From: Pseudochelatococcus sp050946405
GTDB lineage: Bacteria > Pseudomonadota > Alphaproteobacteria > Rhizobiales > Beijerinckiaceae
Direction: 5' to 3'
Assembly (NCBI RefSeq): GCF_050946405.1
Contig: NZ_JBMNUS010000011.1
Coordinates: 1-64,000 of the forward strand
DNA length: 64,000 nucleotides
The translations under genes and the position numbers were made by a program. The notes beneath the pieces were generated by a model. The model was given only the letters and a program-made list of their open reading frames with translations, had not been told where the DNA came from and did no database searches. Each line of letters opens with the position of its first letter. Position 1 is the stretch's first letter. This document shows positions 17,227 to 24,203 of this stretch, in pieces.

Positions 17227-17475
17227 AAGCGCATTCCTGACGGATGCCGTCGTTAACAGATCGCAGGGTGTCTACAAAGCCGAAAGGCGGGCGGCATCGC
17301 GACAATCCCCTGATAACACGCCCTTGGCCGAGCCGAATCTGTCAGGACGCCGGATCATAGTGCGGAGTTTCGCTGCTGGCAATCGTCTTGCTTTGATTCC
17401 GCCAGGTCGCACTCGTTCCGCCATGTGTCGCCGCACGCCGGATTCACGTTATGGCTCGCATCGGCGGCGGACGCC
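17227..17475. other. Intergenic region upstream of cobT
   Basis: About 250 bases between tRNA-Gln and the operator-like repeat before cobT. I looked for a cobalamin riboswitch and did not find its conserved core. One lone GTTATG half-site lies at 17448-17453. No other structure was recognised. Confidence 0.5.
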
Positions 17476-17501
17476 TGTTATGCAGAACATATCTCATAAC
17501 A
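17476..17501 (+). promoter_or_regulatory. Inverted repeat upstream of cobT, possible operator
   Basis: TGTTATG (17476-17482) and CATAACA (17495-17501) form a perfect 7-bp inverted repeat with a 12-base spacer, 25 bases before the cobT start. An extra GTTATG half-site sits about 29 bases upstream in direct orientation. The dyad size suits a dimeric regulator; which one is unknown. Confidence 0.45.
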
Positions 17502-17526
17502 TGATTCCGCTTTCAGGACGTTAAGG

Positions 17527-18552
17527 ATGATCCCGATCAATGCCACCGGAATGCCCTTCGATGACGTGCGCGGGCTGTTCCACGTCCTGCCCGGCCCGGA
17601 TGAATTCGCCGTCGCCGCGGTGCGCGCGCGCAATCGGGAATTGACGAAACCCGTCGGGTCGCTGGGCGATCTCGAAGCCGTCGTCGAATGGCTCGCCGCC
17701 TGGCAGGGAAATCCGAAGCCGGCCGTGCGCCGGCCGCTCGTCGTCGTGTTCGCCGGCAATCACGGCGTCGCCGCGCACGGGGTATCGGTCTGGCCACAGG
17801 CGGTCACGCGGCAGATGCTCGATAATTTCGCCGCCGGCGGCGGCGCCATCAACCAGATCTGCGCCTCCTACGATCTCGGCTTCAAGGTCTTCGATCTCGC
17901 CCTCGATCTGCCGACCGGCGACATCACCCGCGAGGCGGCGCTCGACGAAAAAGCCTGCGTCGCCACCATGGCTTTCGGCATGGAGGCCATCGCGGGCGGG
18001 ACCGATCTGCTGAGCATCGGCGAGATGGGCATCGGCGGCACCATAGCCGCCGCCGCCGTGCATGCGGCGCTCTACGGCGGGCCCGCAAGCCGGTGGGTGG
18101 CGCGTGGCGCGTGGGATGCCGGCGCGGCCGATGCGCGGATTGCCGCGGTCGAGCAGGCGCTCGCCTTTCATGCCGGGCATCTTGACGATCCGCTCGAGGT
18201 GCTTCGCCGTCTCGGCGGCCGTGAAATCGCCGCCGCCGCAGGCGCGATCCTCGCTGCGCGGCTTGAGCATATTCCCGTGCTGCTCGATGGATACACCGTC
18301 ACGGCGGCGGCTGCCATTCTGCATGCCGTCGATCCGGCGTCGATCGGCCATTGCATGGCCGGCCATCTCGCCGCCGGGGAGGCGCATGCCGCCGTTCTGG
18401 AGCGGCTCGGCAAGAAACCGTTGCTGTCGCTCGGCCTTGCGTTGGGCGAAGGGGCGGGCGCGGCGCTCGCGGCCGGCATCGTCAAGGCCGCCGCCGCGTG
18501 CCACGGCGAGATGGCGACCTTCACGCAGACCGGTATTGAAAGGCAGGGGTGA
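17527..18552 (+). CDS. cobT: Nicotinate-nucleotide--dimethylbenzimidazole phosphoribosyltransferase
   Basis: 341-residue enzyme of the nucleotide-loop branch of cobalamin synthesis; it transfers phosphoribose from nicotinate mononucleotide to 5,6-dimethylbenzimidazole to give alpha-ribazole phosphate. Signatures: TKPVGSLGDLE near the N-terminus, FAGNHGVAAHGVS, GEMGIGGTIAAAA, and the C-terminal GLALGEGAG, whose Glu308 corresponds to the catalytic base known from the Salmonella enzyme. ATG 17527 follows TTAAGG. No other cobalamin gene is adjacent; the nearest candidate is the unrelated COG0523 GTPase at 21300. A symmetric repeat just upstream may control it. Confidence 0.95.
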   Translation: MIPINATGMPFDDVRGLFHVLPGPDEFAVAAVRARNRELTKPVGSLGDLEAVVEWLAAWQGNPKPAVRRPLVVVFAGNHGVAAHGVSVWPQAVTRQMLDNFAAGGGAINQICASYDLGFKVFDLALDLPTGDITREAALDEKACVATMAFGMEAIAGGTDLLSIGEMGIGGTIAAAAVHAALYGGPASRWVARGAWDAGAADARIAAVEQALAFHAGHLDDPLEVLRRLGGREIAAAAGAILAARLEHIPVLLDGYTVTAAAAILHAVDPASIGHCMAGHLAAGEAHAAVLERLGKKPLLSLGLALGEGAGAALAAGIVKAAAACHGEMATFTQTGIERQG

Positions 18553-18568
18553 GGCGTCTCGCCCCCTC

Positions 18569-19234
18569 TCAGCACAGGCCGATGGCCTTGAGCGTGTTGT
18601 AGGCTTGCAGAATCTCCTGCAAACGATCCTCGAACGAGCGGTCGCCGCCGTTCGCGTCCGGGTGGAAGCGTTTCACCAGCAGCTTGTAGCGCGCCTTGAT
18701 CGTCTCCGCGTCCGCGCCGGCTTCGAGGCCGAGCTTGTCGAGCGCCTTCAGCGCGGTGCCCGACAGGCGCGGATGGGCGTCGTCCGTGGGCGCGCGCCGC
18801 GCCTGGGCGGTGCGCGCGCCGAAAAGCCCCAGCGAATCGTCTACCTCCCAGGCGCCCGATCCCGCCGTTCCGCCGGCGTATGATTCGCCCCGGCCCGCGC
18901 CCTCCTGCCTGCGCGCCCGGTAGGCCTCGCGCGTCGCCGGATTGACCCCCATCGCCCAGGTCGGCCGGTGGCCGATGGTCGCGTCCTTCTGGAAGGCGGC
19001 GACGTCGCTGTCGCTCATGCCGTTGAAATAATTGTAGGACTGGTTGTAGGCCCGAACATGTTCAAGGCAGAAGTTCCAGTATTCCTTTTCCCGCCCGCGG
19101 CCCTTGGGGGCGCGGAACAAGCCCGGCGCGTTGCATCCGGCATGATCGCACGTCACCGCATCCGTGGAACTGGCTTCCTCGGCGACTCGGGGGCGGACAC
19201 GGATTCGGTCGAACAGGCGTGAGTTCAGGTTCAT
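18569..19234 (-). CDS. J-domain (DnaJ-like) protein
   Basis: 221 residues. The C-terminal 60 residues form a J domain with HPD at 191-193 (KRFHPDANGG), the motif that stimulates DnaK ATPase. The N-terminal part has cysteines at 29, 34 and 56 (CDHAGC, NFCLEHV), suggesting a small metal site, and the aromatic block YWNFCLEHVRAYNQSYNYF found in alphaproteobacterial homologues. There is no G/F region or DnaJ zinc centre, so it is a type III co-chaperone. It is divergent from bolA, with about 110 bases between the two starts. Confidence 0.9.
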   Translation of the reverse strand: MNLNSRLFDRIRVRPRVAEEASSTDAVTCDHAGCNAPGLFRAPKGRGREKEYWNFCLEHVRAYNQSYNYFNGMSDSDVAAFQKDATIGHRPTWAMGVNPATREAYRARRQEGAGRGESYAGGTAGSGAWEVDDSLGLFGARTAQARRAPTDDAHPRLSGTALKALDKLGLEAGADAETIKARYKLLVKRFHPDANGGDRSFEDRLQEILQAYNTLKAIGLC

Positions 19235-19343
19235 GGGCTTCAGTTTATGGTGTGCCTTTCACCGCTGGACAAGTCCCGATGAAAGACGACAATACCGCAT
19301 CGAGGATAAACGGCCGCGCGAAAAACGACAGGGGGTGGCAGCC

Positions 19344-19724
19344 ATGCCGACGACGCAGACTTCAACGGCGGAAACACCAATTGCGGAAACACCAACAACG
19401 GAAATATCGGGGGCGACGGCATCCGGCCGGCCGGCCGCCGGAGGGCGGGCGGAGCGTATCCGCCGGCTGTTGAGCGATGCGCTCGCCCCCGAAACGCTCA
19501 CGGTGCGCGACGAATCGCACAGGCATGTCGGACACGGCGGATGGCGCGAGGGCGGCGAGACGCATTATGAGGTGATTGTCGTCTCGAAGGCGTTCGAGTC
19601 TCTCGGCCGCGTCGAGCGTCACCGGCGGATCAACGCCCTGCTGGCGCCCGAGTTCACGGCGGGCCTGCATGCGCTCGCCCTGACGGCGTTGACGCCGGAG
19701 GAGGCCGGAAAACGCGCGCCGTGA
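19344..19724 (+). CDS. bolA: BolA family protein
   Basis: 126-residue BolA-type protein. The domain covers about residues 35-120: RIRRLLSDALAPETLTVRDES, the conserved HVGHGG, HYEVIVVSKAFESLGRVERHR and GLHALALTALTPEE. Family members act with monothiol glutaredoxins in iron-sulfur handling and affect cell shape. The first 30 residues are a low-complexity tail with near-repeats of AETPI/AETPT. ATG 19344 has GGGGGTGG upstream; the frame stays open to 19164, which would overlap the divergent J-protein gene. Confidence 0.92.
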   Translation: MPTTQTSTAETPIAETPTTEISGATASGRPAAGGRAERIRRLLSDALAPETLTVRDESHRHVGHGGWREGGETHYEVIVVSKAFESLGRVERHRRINALLAPEFTAGLHALALTALTPEEAGKRAP

Positions 19725-19877
19725 TGCGACAAACCGTCGCTGAGGGCGCTTTTCGGCGCATGTGTCGCCGGTCGTCATCCGCATGCCGCATTGCCGGTAA
19801 AGTGATCGCCGGGCATGCCGCGTCGCGGGTGGCGCGCGCGCCGTGCAGGCGCTAAAGTGGCGCGCGACGGGGCGGGG

Positions 19878-21191
19878 ATGAGCCGGAACAGACGGTCGGG
19901 AAGCGGGATGATGCGAATGACGGTAGCCGGGCTGCGGAAACGTCTGATGGGCGCGGGAATGCTGGCGTGTCTTTCCTGTCTGCCGGCGCTGTCGGCGGGC
20001 GGGGCTCTCGCCGGGCCGGCCCTGCTTCTGGATGCGGCGAGCGGGCGGGTGCTTTATGAGGAGCAGGCTGGCGATCCGTGGTATCCGGCTTCTGTCACCA
20101 AGCTGATGACGGCTTATCTGGTGTTGAAGGAAGTGCGGGACGGCCGCCTTTCGCTCGATACGCCGATCAAGGTGTCCGCGACGGCCGCCAGGACGCCGCC
20201 GTCGAAGATGGGCTTCAAACCCGGCACGGTGCTGACCGTCGACAACGCGCTCAAGATGATGCTGGTGAAGTCCGCCAACGACCTTGCCGTCGTGCTGGCG
20301 GAAGCGGTCGCCGGCGGCGAGGCGGCCTTCGCCGCGGCGATGAACGCGGAGGCCGGGCGGCTTGGCATGCACGGCAGCTATTTCGTCAATCCCCACGGCC
20401 TGCCCGATTCGCGCCAGCGTGTCACCGCGCGCGATCTCGGGCTGCTCGCCCGCGCCATCCTGAGCGATTTTCCGCAGTTCCGCCCCTATTTCGGCATCGG
20501 CGGCGTGCAGCTCGGCAAGAAAACCTATCAGAACACCAATGGCCTGATCGGCCGATATCCCGGCGCCGACGGCATGAAGACGGGCTTCATCTGCTCGTCC
20601 GGCTTCAATGTCGTCGCGACGGCGCGGCAGGGCGGCCGCCAGTTGATCGTCGTGCTGCTCGGCGAGCGCACGGCCACCGCGCGCACCATCCGCGCGGCCG
20701 AGCTGTTCGACCGCGGTTTCGCGGGGCCGCGCTCGGGTTCGCGGCAAGTCGAGGATATTCCGCCGGGCGCCGTCGCCTTCGCGCCGGATCTGCGCGAGGA
20801 GGTTTGCGGCAAGAACCGGAACAATCTCGCGGACGACGACAACGCGCCGGTTCATGCCGGCGTGGCGGGCGATGATTCGGCGATCGGCTTCCTGACCGGC
20901 GCGACGCGGCGCTCGGGCACGCGCATGGAGGGCGAGAAGCCAGGCACGCTGATCAAACGCGCCGCCATCGAGCCGATTCCCGTCTTTATCGGGCCGGCAC
21001 CCGGATCGAAGCCCGCCGTGCAGCAGGCGGCGCCGGCCGCACCGGCGTCGGTGCAGGCTTTCGCCGCGACGGAGGCCGCTGCGGCGGTCGCGCCGGGCGC
21101 CGCGCCCATCGCGCTTCAGGGCGCCATCAAGCAGGGCAAGGCGCAGCCGGCGCGCGCCGCGGCGATGCCCTTGCCGCCGCCGCGGCCATGA
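19878..21191 (+). CDS. D-alanyl-D-alanine carboxypeptidase (penicillin-binding protein, DacC/PBP5-like)
   Basis: 437-residue secreted serine peptidase that trims the terminal D-Ala from peptidoglycan stem peptides. After an N-terminal signal sequence (about residues 18-46) the three active-site motifs are present: S72-V-T-K75, S132-A-N134 and K234-T-G236. The catalytic domain ends near 300; the remainder is an Ala/Pro-rich tail lacking an obvious amphipathic membrane anchor, with an unusual run of AAPAAPA-type sequence. ATG 19878 is preceded by GGGGCGGGG; ATG 19908 is an equally possible start. Confidence 0.9.
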   Translation: MSRNRRSGSGMMRMTVAGLRKRLMGAGMLACLSCLPALSAGGALAGPALLLDAASGRVLYEEQAGDPWYPASVTKLMTAYLVLKEVRDGRLSLDTPIKVSATAARTPPSKMGFKPGTVLTVDNALKMMLVKSANDLAVVLAEAVAGGEAAFAAAMNAEAGRLGMHGSYFVNPHGLPDSRQRVTARDLGLLARAILSDFPQFRPYFGIGGVQLGKKTYQNTNGLIGRYPGADGMKTGFICSSGFNVVATARQGGRQLIVVLLGERTATARTIRAAELFDRGFAGPRSGSRQVEDIPPGAVAFAPDLREEVCGKNRNNLADDDNAPVHAGVAGDDSAIGFLTGATRRSGTRMEGEKPGTLIKRAAIEPIPVFIGPAPGSKPAVQQAAPAAPASVQAFAATEAAAAVAPGAAPIALQGAIKQGKAQPARAAAMPLPPPRP

Positions 21192-21214
21192 TCTCCCCGC
21201 CGCCGATGGCGTGA

Positions 21215-21239
21215 GGGAAGAGCGGTTTACGCTCTTCCC
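21215..21239 (+). terminator. Hairpin after the D,D-carboxypeptidase gene
   Basis: Perfect 10-bp stem GGGAAGAGCG / CGCTCTTCCC with the loop GTTTA, 23 bases after the stop codon. A T tract is absent. Confidence 0.6.
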
Positions 21240-21299
21240 GACGCGGCATTCTGATGTATGATCCGATGCAATAATGTTTCATCGGGATTTTGAAAAGTC

Positions 21300-22451
21300 A
21301 TGACAGTTTCATCGCTTGCGTCAGGGGCGGGCCGTCCTGCGGGCGCTCCCGCGCCGTTGCCGCTCACGGTGCTGACCGGTTTTCTCGGGGCGGGAAAAAC
21401 ATCCCTGCTCAACCGGCTGCTGCGCGATCCGGCGCTGGCGGATACGGTCGTCGTCGTCAACGAGTTCGGTGAGATCGGCATCGATCATCTGCTGGTCGAA
21501 ACCGCCGACGAAGGGCTCCTGCTGCTGTCGTCCGGCTGCCTGTGCTGCTCGATTCGCGGCGATCTGATCGCCACGCTGGAAGATCTGCTGCGCCGGCGCG
21601 ACAACGGCCGCATCGCGCCCTTCCGGCGCGTCGTCATCGAAACGACGGGCCTGGCCGATCCGGCGCCGATCCTGCACACGATCATCTACCACCCCTATCT
21701 CAGCCTGCGTTTCGCGCTCGACGGCGTCGTGACGGCGGTGGATGCCGTCAACGGCGCGGAAACGCTCGACGCGCACGAGGAGGCGGTGAAACAGGTGGCT
21801 GTCGCCGACCGGCTGGTGCTCACCAAGACCGATATCCGCGCCGCGGAGCCGGAATTGCTGGCGCGCCTGCGCCGCCTCAACCCGGCGGCTCCCGTTCTCG
21901 ATGCCGCGAAGGGCGAGGCGACGGCCGCGCGCCTGCTGGATGCCGGGCTGTACGACGCGGAAGGCAAGATTCCCGACGTGCGCCAATGGCTCAACGCCGA
22001 AGCTTTTTCCGAACAAGCGCACCATCATCACGATCATCATGACGACCACGATCATCATCATCACCATGATCATGATGTGAACCGTCACGACGCGCGCATT
22101 CGCGCCTTTTGCCTCAGGAGCGCGACCCCGATCGGGCGCGGGCGCTTCGAGGCGTTTCTGGATCTGCTGCGCGCGGCGCACGGGCCGCAGCTTCTGCGCG
22201 TGAAGGGAATCGTGCGGCTTGCCGACGATCCCGCCCGTCCTGTCGTCGTGCAGGGCGTCCAGCATCTTTTCCACGCGCCGGTGACATTGCCCGCATGGCC
22301 GGATGCCGATCACACCACGCGGCTCGTGTTCATCCTGCGCGATCTCGACGAATCGTTCGTGCGCCGTCTGTGGGGCGCGTTCACCGGCGAGGCGATGGTC
22401 GATGCGCCGGATGCCGCCGCGCTCACGAGCAATCCCTTGGCGCTGCGCTGA
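21300..22451 (+). CDS. COG0523 / CobW-like GTPase, putative metallochaperone
   Basis: 383-residue G3E-family GTPase. Walker A GFLGAGKT is at residues 27-34, followed by the metal-binding C80-x-C-C83 motif (GCLCC), ETTGLADP, and the base-specifying TKTD. Residues about 240-263 are a His/Asp-rich loop with 15 histidines, typical of zinc-handling members, and a CobW_C domain (RFEAFLDLL...) closes the protein. Family members deliver zinc or cobalt to target enzymes. The histidine loop favours zinc; no Zur-controlled gene set or cobaltochelatase gene is adjacent, so the client is unknown. Confidence 0.9.
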   Translation: MTVSSLASGAGRPAGAPAPLPLTVLTGFLGAGKTSLLNRLLRDPALADTVVVVNEFGEIGIDHLLVETADEGLLLLSSGCLCCSIRGDLIATLEDLLRRRDNGRIAPFRRVVIETTGLADPAPILHTIIYHPYLSLRFALDGVVTAVDAVNGAETLDAHEEAVKQVAVADRLVLTKTDIRAAEPELLARLRRLNPAAPVLDAAKGEATAARLLDAGLYDAEGKIPDVRQWLNAEAFSEQAHHHHDHHDDHDHHHHHDHDVNRHDARIRAFCLRSATPIGRGRFEAFLDLLRAAHGPQLLRVKGIVRLADDPARPVVVQGVQHLFHAPVTLPAWPDADHTTRLVFILRDLDESFVRRLWGAFTGEAMVDAPDAAALTSNPLALR

Positions 22452-22466
22452 CAGCAAGCGGCTTTC

Positions 22467-22498
22467 TGCGTTCAAGCCGATTGATCGATTTGAACGCA
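22467..22498 (+). terminator. Hairpin downstream of the COG0523 GTPase gene
   Basis: TGCGTTCAA (22467-22475) pairs with TTGAACGCA (22490-22498), a perfect 9-bp stem 16 bases after the stop codon. The 14-base loop contains the palindrome CGATTGATCG. Confidence 0.5.
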
Positions 22499-22523
22499 AA
22501 CTGCTCTATCTTATTGACTTGAC

Positions 22524-22567
22524 GCGTTTTCTCCACGCAAAGCGGTATCCGCTTTGCTTGAAAACGC
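22524..22567. repeat. Nested palindromic intergenic element
   Basis: Outer arms GCGTTTTC (22524-22531) and GAAAACGC (22560-22567) enclose perfect inner arms GCAAAGCGG and CCGCTTTGC around a 3-base loop. It lies between two convergent genes and ends two bases from the holA stop codon, so it can act as a bidirectional terminator. Its gcgttttc...gaaaacgc frame resembles, from memory, dispersed palindromic repeats of Rhizobiales genomes. Confidence 0.75.
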
Positions 22568-22568
22568 T

Positions 22569-23606
22569 TTAGGCGCGCGTCGCCGCGCGCCGGGCGGCGG
22601 CGGCGATGGGCCACAGCGCTTTTTGCGCCAGCGCTTCGGCCAGCGTCGCGTTGCGGCGCGTCGCGGCGATCGCCGTGCCGAGGTCGCGGGCGACGCGGAC
22701 GAGATGGGCGTGGGGCCACAGGCGCAATTGCCGCTCCACGGCGGCCTTGCGCCTGAAATGCAGGCTGCGCATGCCTTCCACCTGCGCGGCCGGGGCGCTG
22801 TCGCCGTTCTCGATGGCGAGGCGCGCCGGCAGCAGCGTCAGCGCATGTCGCAGCACGAAGCCGAGCAGCACGCCGGCGTCGAAACCCTCGCGCATCAACC
22901 GCATGAAGGCGACATCGAGCGCCGCCTGATCGCCGCCGAAAACCGCGTCCACCACCGCGTCGACGGCGAGCGCCGACACGTCGCCGACGACGGCATGCAC
23001 GTCCGCCAGCGTGACCTCGCTTTGGCCGCGCGCGTAAAGGGCGAGTTTCTCGATTTCCGACCGGCTCGCCACCCGATCGCCGCCGAGCAGCGCAACGAGC
23101 GCGCCGCGCGCATCCGGCCCGATGGCGAGGCCATGATCGCGCAGGGTGGCGTCGACCAGCGCGGCGATGTCGCGCGTGCCGTCCGCATAGCAGGGAATGG
23201 CGAGCGCCGATGCCGACCGCTCGCAGGCCGTGCGCAACGGCGAGGAGCGCGGCAGGTCGCCGGCCTCCACCACCACCACGGCGTCCTGCGGCGGGGCGGC
23301 GAAAAGCGGCGCGAGCGCCGGCGCGAGATTGCGCGACGATGCGCTGACGCGGATGGCGCGCCGACCGCCGAAAAGCCCGATCGTGTTGGCCTCGTCGGCG
23401 AGCCGCAGCGGATCGGCGGCCACGTCGTCGCCTTCGAGACGCACCATCTGAAACGGATCGGACGGGTCGTCCACGACCGATTCGGCGAGCCGCCGGGCGC
23501 GCTCGGATACGAGGCCGGTGTCCGGCCCGTAGACGAGAAACACCACCGCCTTCGGATCGGGCTTCGCCAGCACCCGCTCGACGTCGCCCGCCTTGACCGC
23601 GACCAT
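22569..23606 (-). CDS. holA: DNA polymerase III subunit delta
   Basis: 345-residue clamp-loader subunit that opens the beta sliding clamp during DNA replication. The N-terminal AAA-like domain shows FLVYGPDTGLVSERARRL and IRVSASSRNLAPAL, then VVVEAGDLPRSSPLR, the helical middle region GGDRVASRSEIEKLALY and the C-terminal collar domain. HolA sequences are weakly conserved, but length, motifs and position directly after lptE in a leuS-lptE-holA run support the call; this order is widely conserved in Proteobacteria. The start is six bases from the lptE stop. Confidence 0.92.
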   Translation of the reverse strand: MVAVKAGDVERVLAKPDPKAVVFLVYGPDTGLVSERARRLAESVVDDPSDPFQMVRLEGDDVAADPLRLADEANTIGLFGGRRAIRVSASSRNLAPALAPLFAAPPQDAVVVVEAGDLPRSSPLRTACERSASALAIPCYADGTRDIAALVDATLRDHGLAIGPDARGALVALLGGDRVASRSEIEKLALYARGQSEVTLADVHAVVGDVSALAVDAVVDAVFGGDQAALDVAFMRLMREGFDAGVLLGFVLRHALTLLPARLAIENGDSAPAAQVEGMRSLHFRRKAAVERQLRLWPHAHLVRVARDLGTAIAATRRNATLAEALAQKALWPIAAAARRAATRA

Positions 23607-23612
23607 CGGCCC

Positions 23613-24203
23613 CTATCGCCCGGCCGTGACGGCGCCCGACGCGAACCTGGCGGCGACGCGCGTATGGATCTGCTCCGCCAGCGCCTTGGCCACCCGGATC
23701 TGCGCATCGCGGGCGGCGCGCAACGAGGCGAAGCGCTGGGGCGTGCGGTCGTAGGCGGAGGAAGCCACCGCCTTGCCGGCGAAAACGGGCTCGCCGCCCG
23801 CCGCCGGCAGCAGCCTGAACTCGGCCGTGCCGGTCAGCAACGCCGCTTCCGCGTTGCCCGTCGAGGTGTTGACGATGGTGGAAGAGACCGATTCGGTGAC
23901 GGACGTCTCCAGCCGGAAGCGCTTCGCCGCGCCGTCGTCCGGCGCGCCGCCGGTCAGGCGGTAGGTCAGCTCGCTCTGGGTGTAATAGGCCAGCCGGGTG
24001 TGGCTGCGGTTGTCCGGGTTGATTGTCGCGACCTCGATGGACGCGAGATGATCCTGTACGGCATGGCCGCCGACGGACACGCCATGCAGCGGACGGAAGC
24101 AGCCGCCGAGCAGGGCGGCCGCGAGCACCGCCGCGCCGACCCGGACCGCCGGGCGGAGCAGGCGGCGGAGCGGCGGGCGGCGGAACGTGTCAGACGACGA
24201 CAT
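23613..24203 (-). CDS. lptE: LPS-assembly lipoprotein LptE
   Basis: 196-residue outer-membrane lipoprotein that plugs the LptD barrel and helps insert lipopolysaccharide. A signal peptide ends in the lipobox LLGGC with the lipidated Cys35; the rest is a compact alpha/beta domain (LTYRLTG, LTGTAEFRLLP, YDRTPQRFASLRAARDAQ). ATG 24203 overlaps the 3' end of leuS by 14 bases, which suggests coupled expression; an open frame extends further into leuS but would misplace the signal peptide. The identification rests on the lipobox, the length and the conserved leuS-lptE-holA order. Confidence 0.88.
   Translation of the reverse strand: MSSSDTFRRPPLRRLLRPAVRVGAAVLAAALLGGCFRPLHGVSVGGHAVQDHLASIEVATINPDNRSHTRLAYYTQSELTYRLTGGAPDDGAAKRFRLETSVTESVSSTIVNTSTGNAEAALLTGTAEFRLLPAAGGEPVFAGKAVASSAYDRTPQRFASLRAARDAQIRVAKALAEQIHTRVAARFASGAVTAGR

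Noticed and set aside
17227..17526. Cobalamin riboswitch before cobT
   Set aside because: I could not find the conserved B12-box core or the expected stem order; only a short DNA dyad is present.
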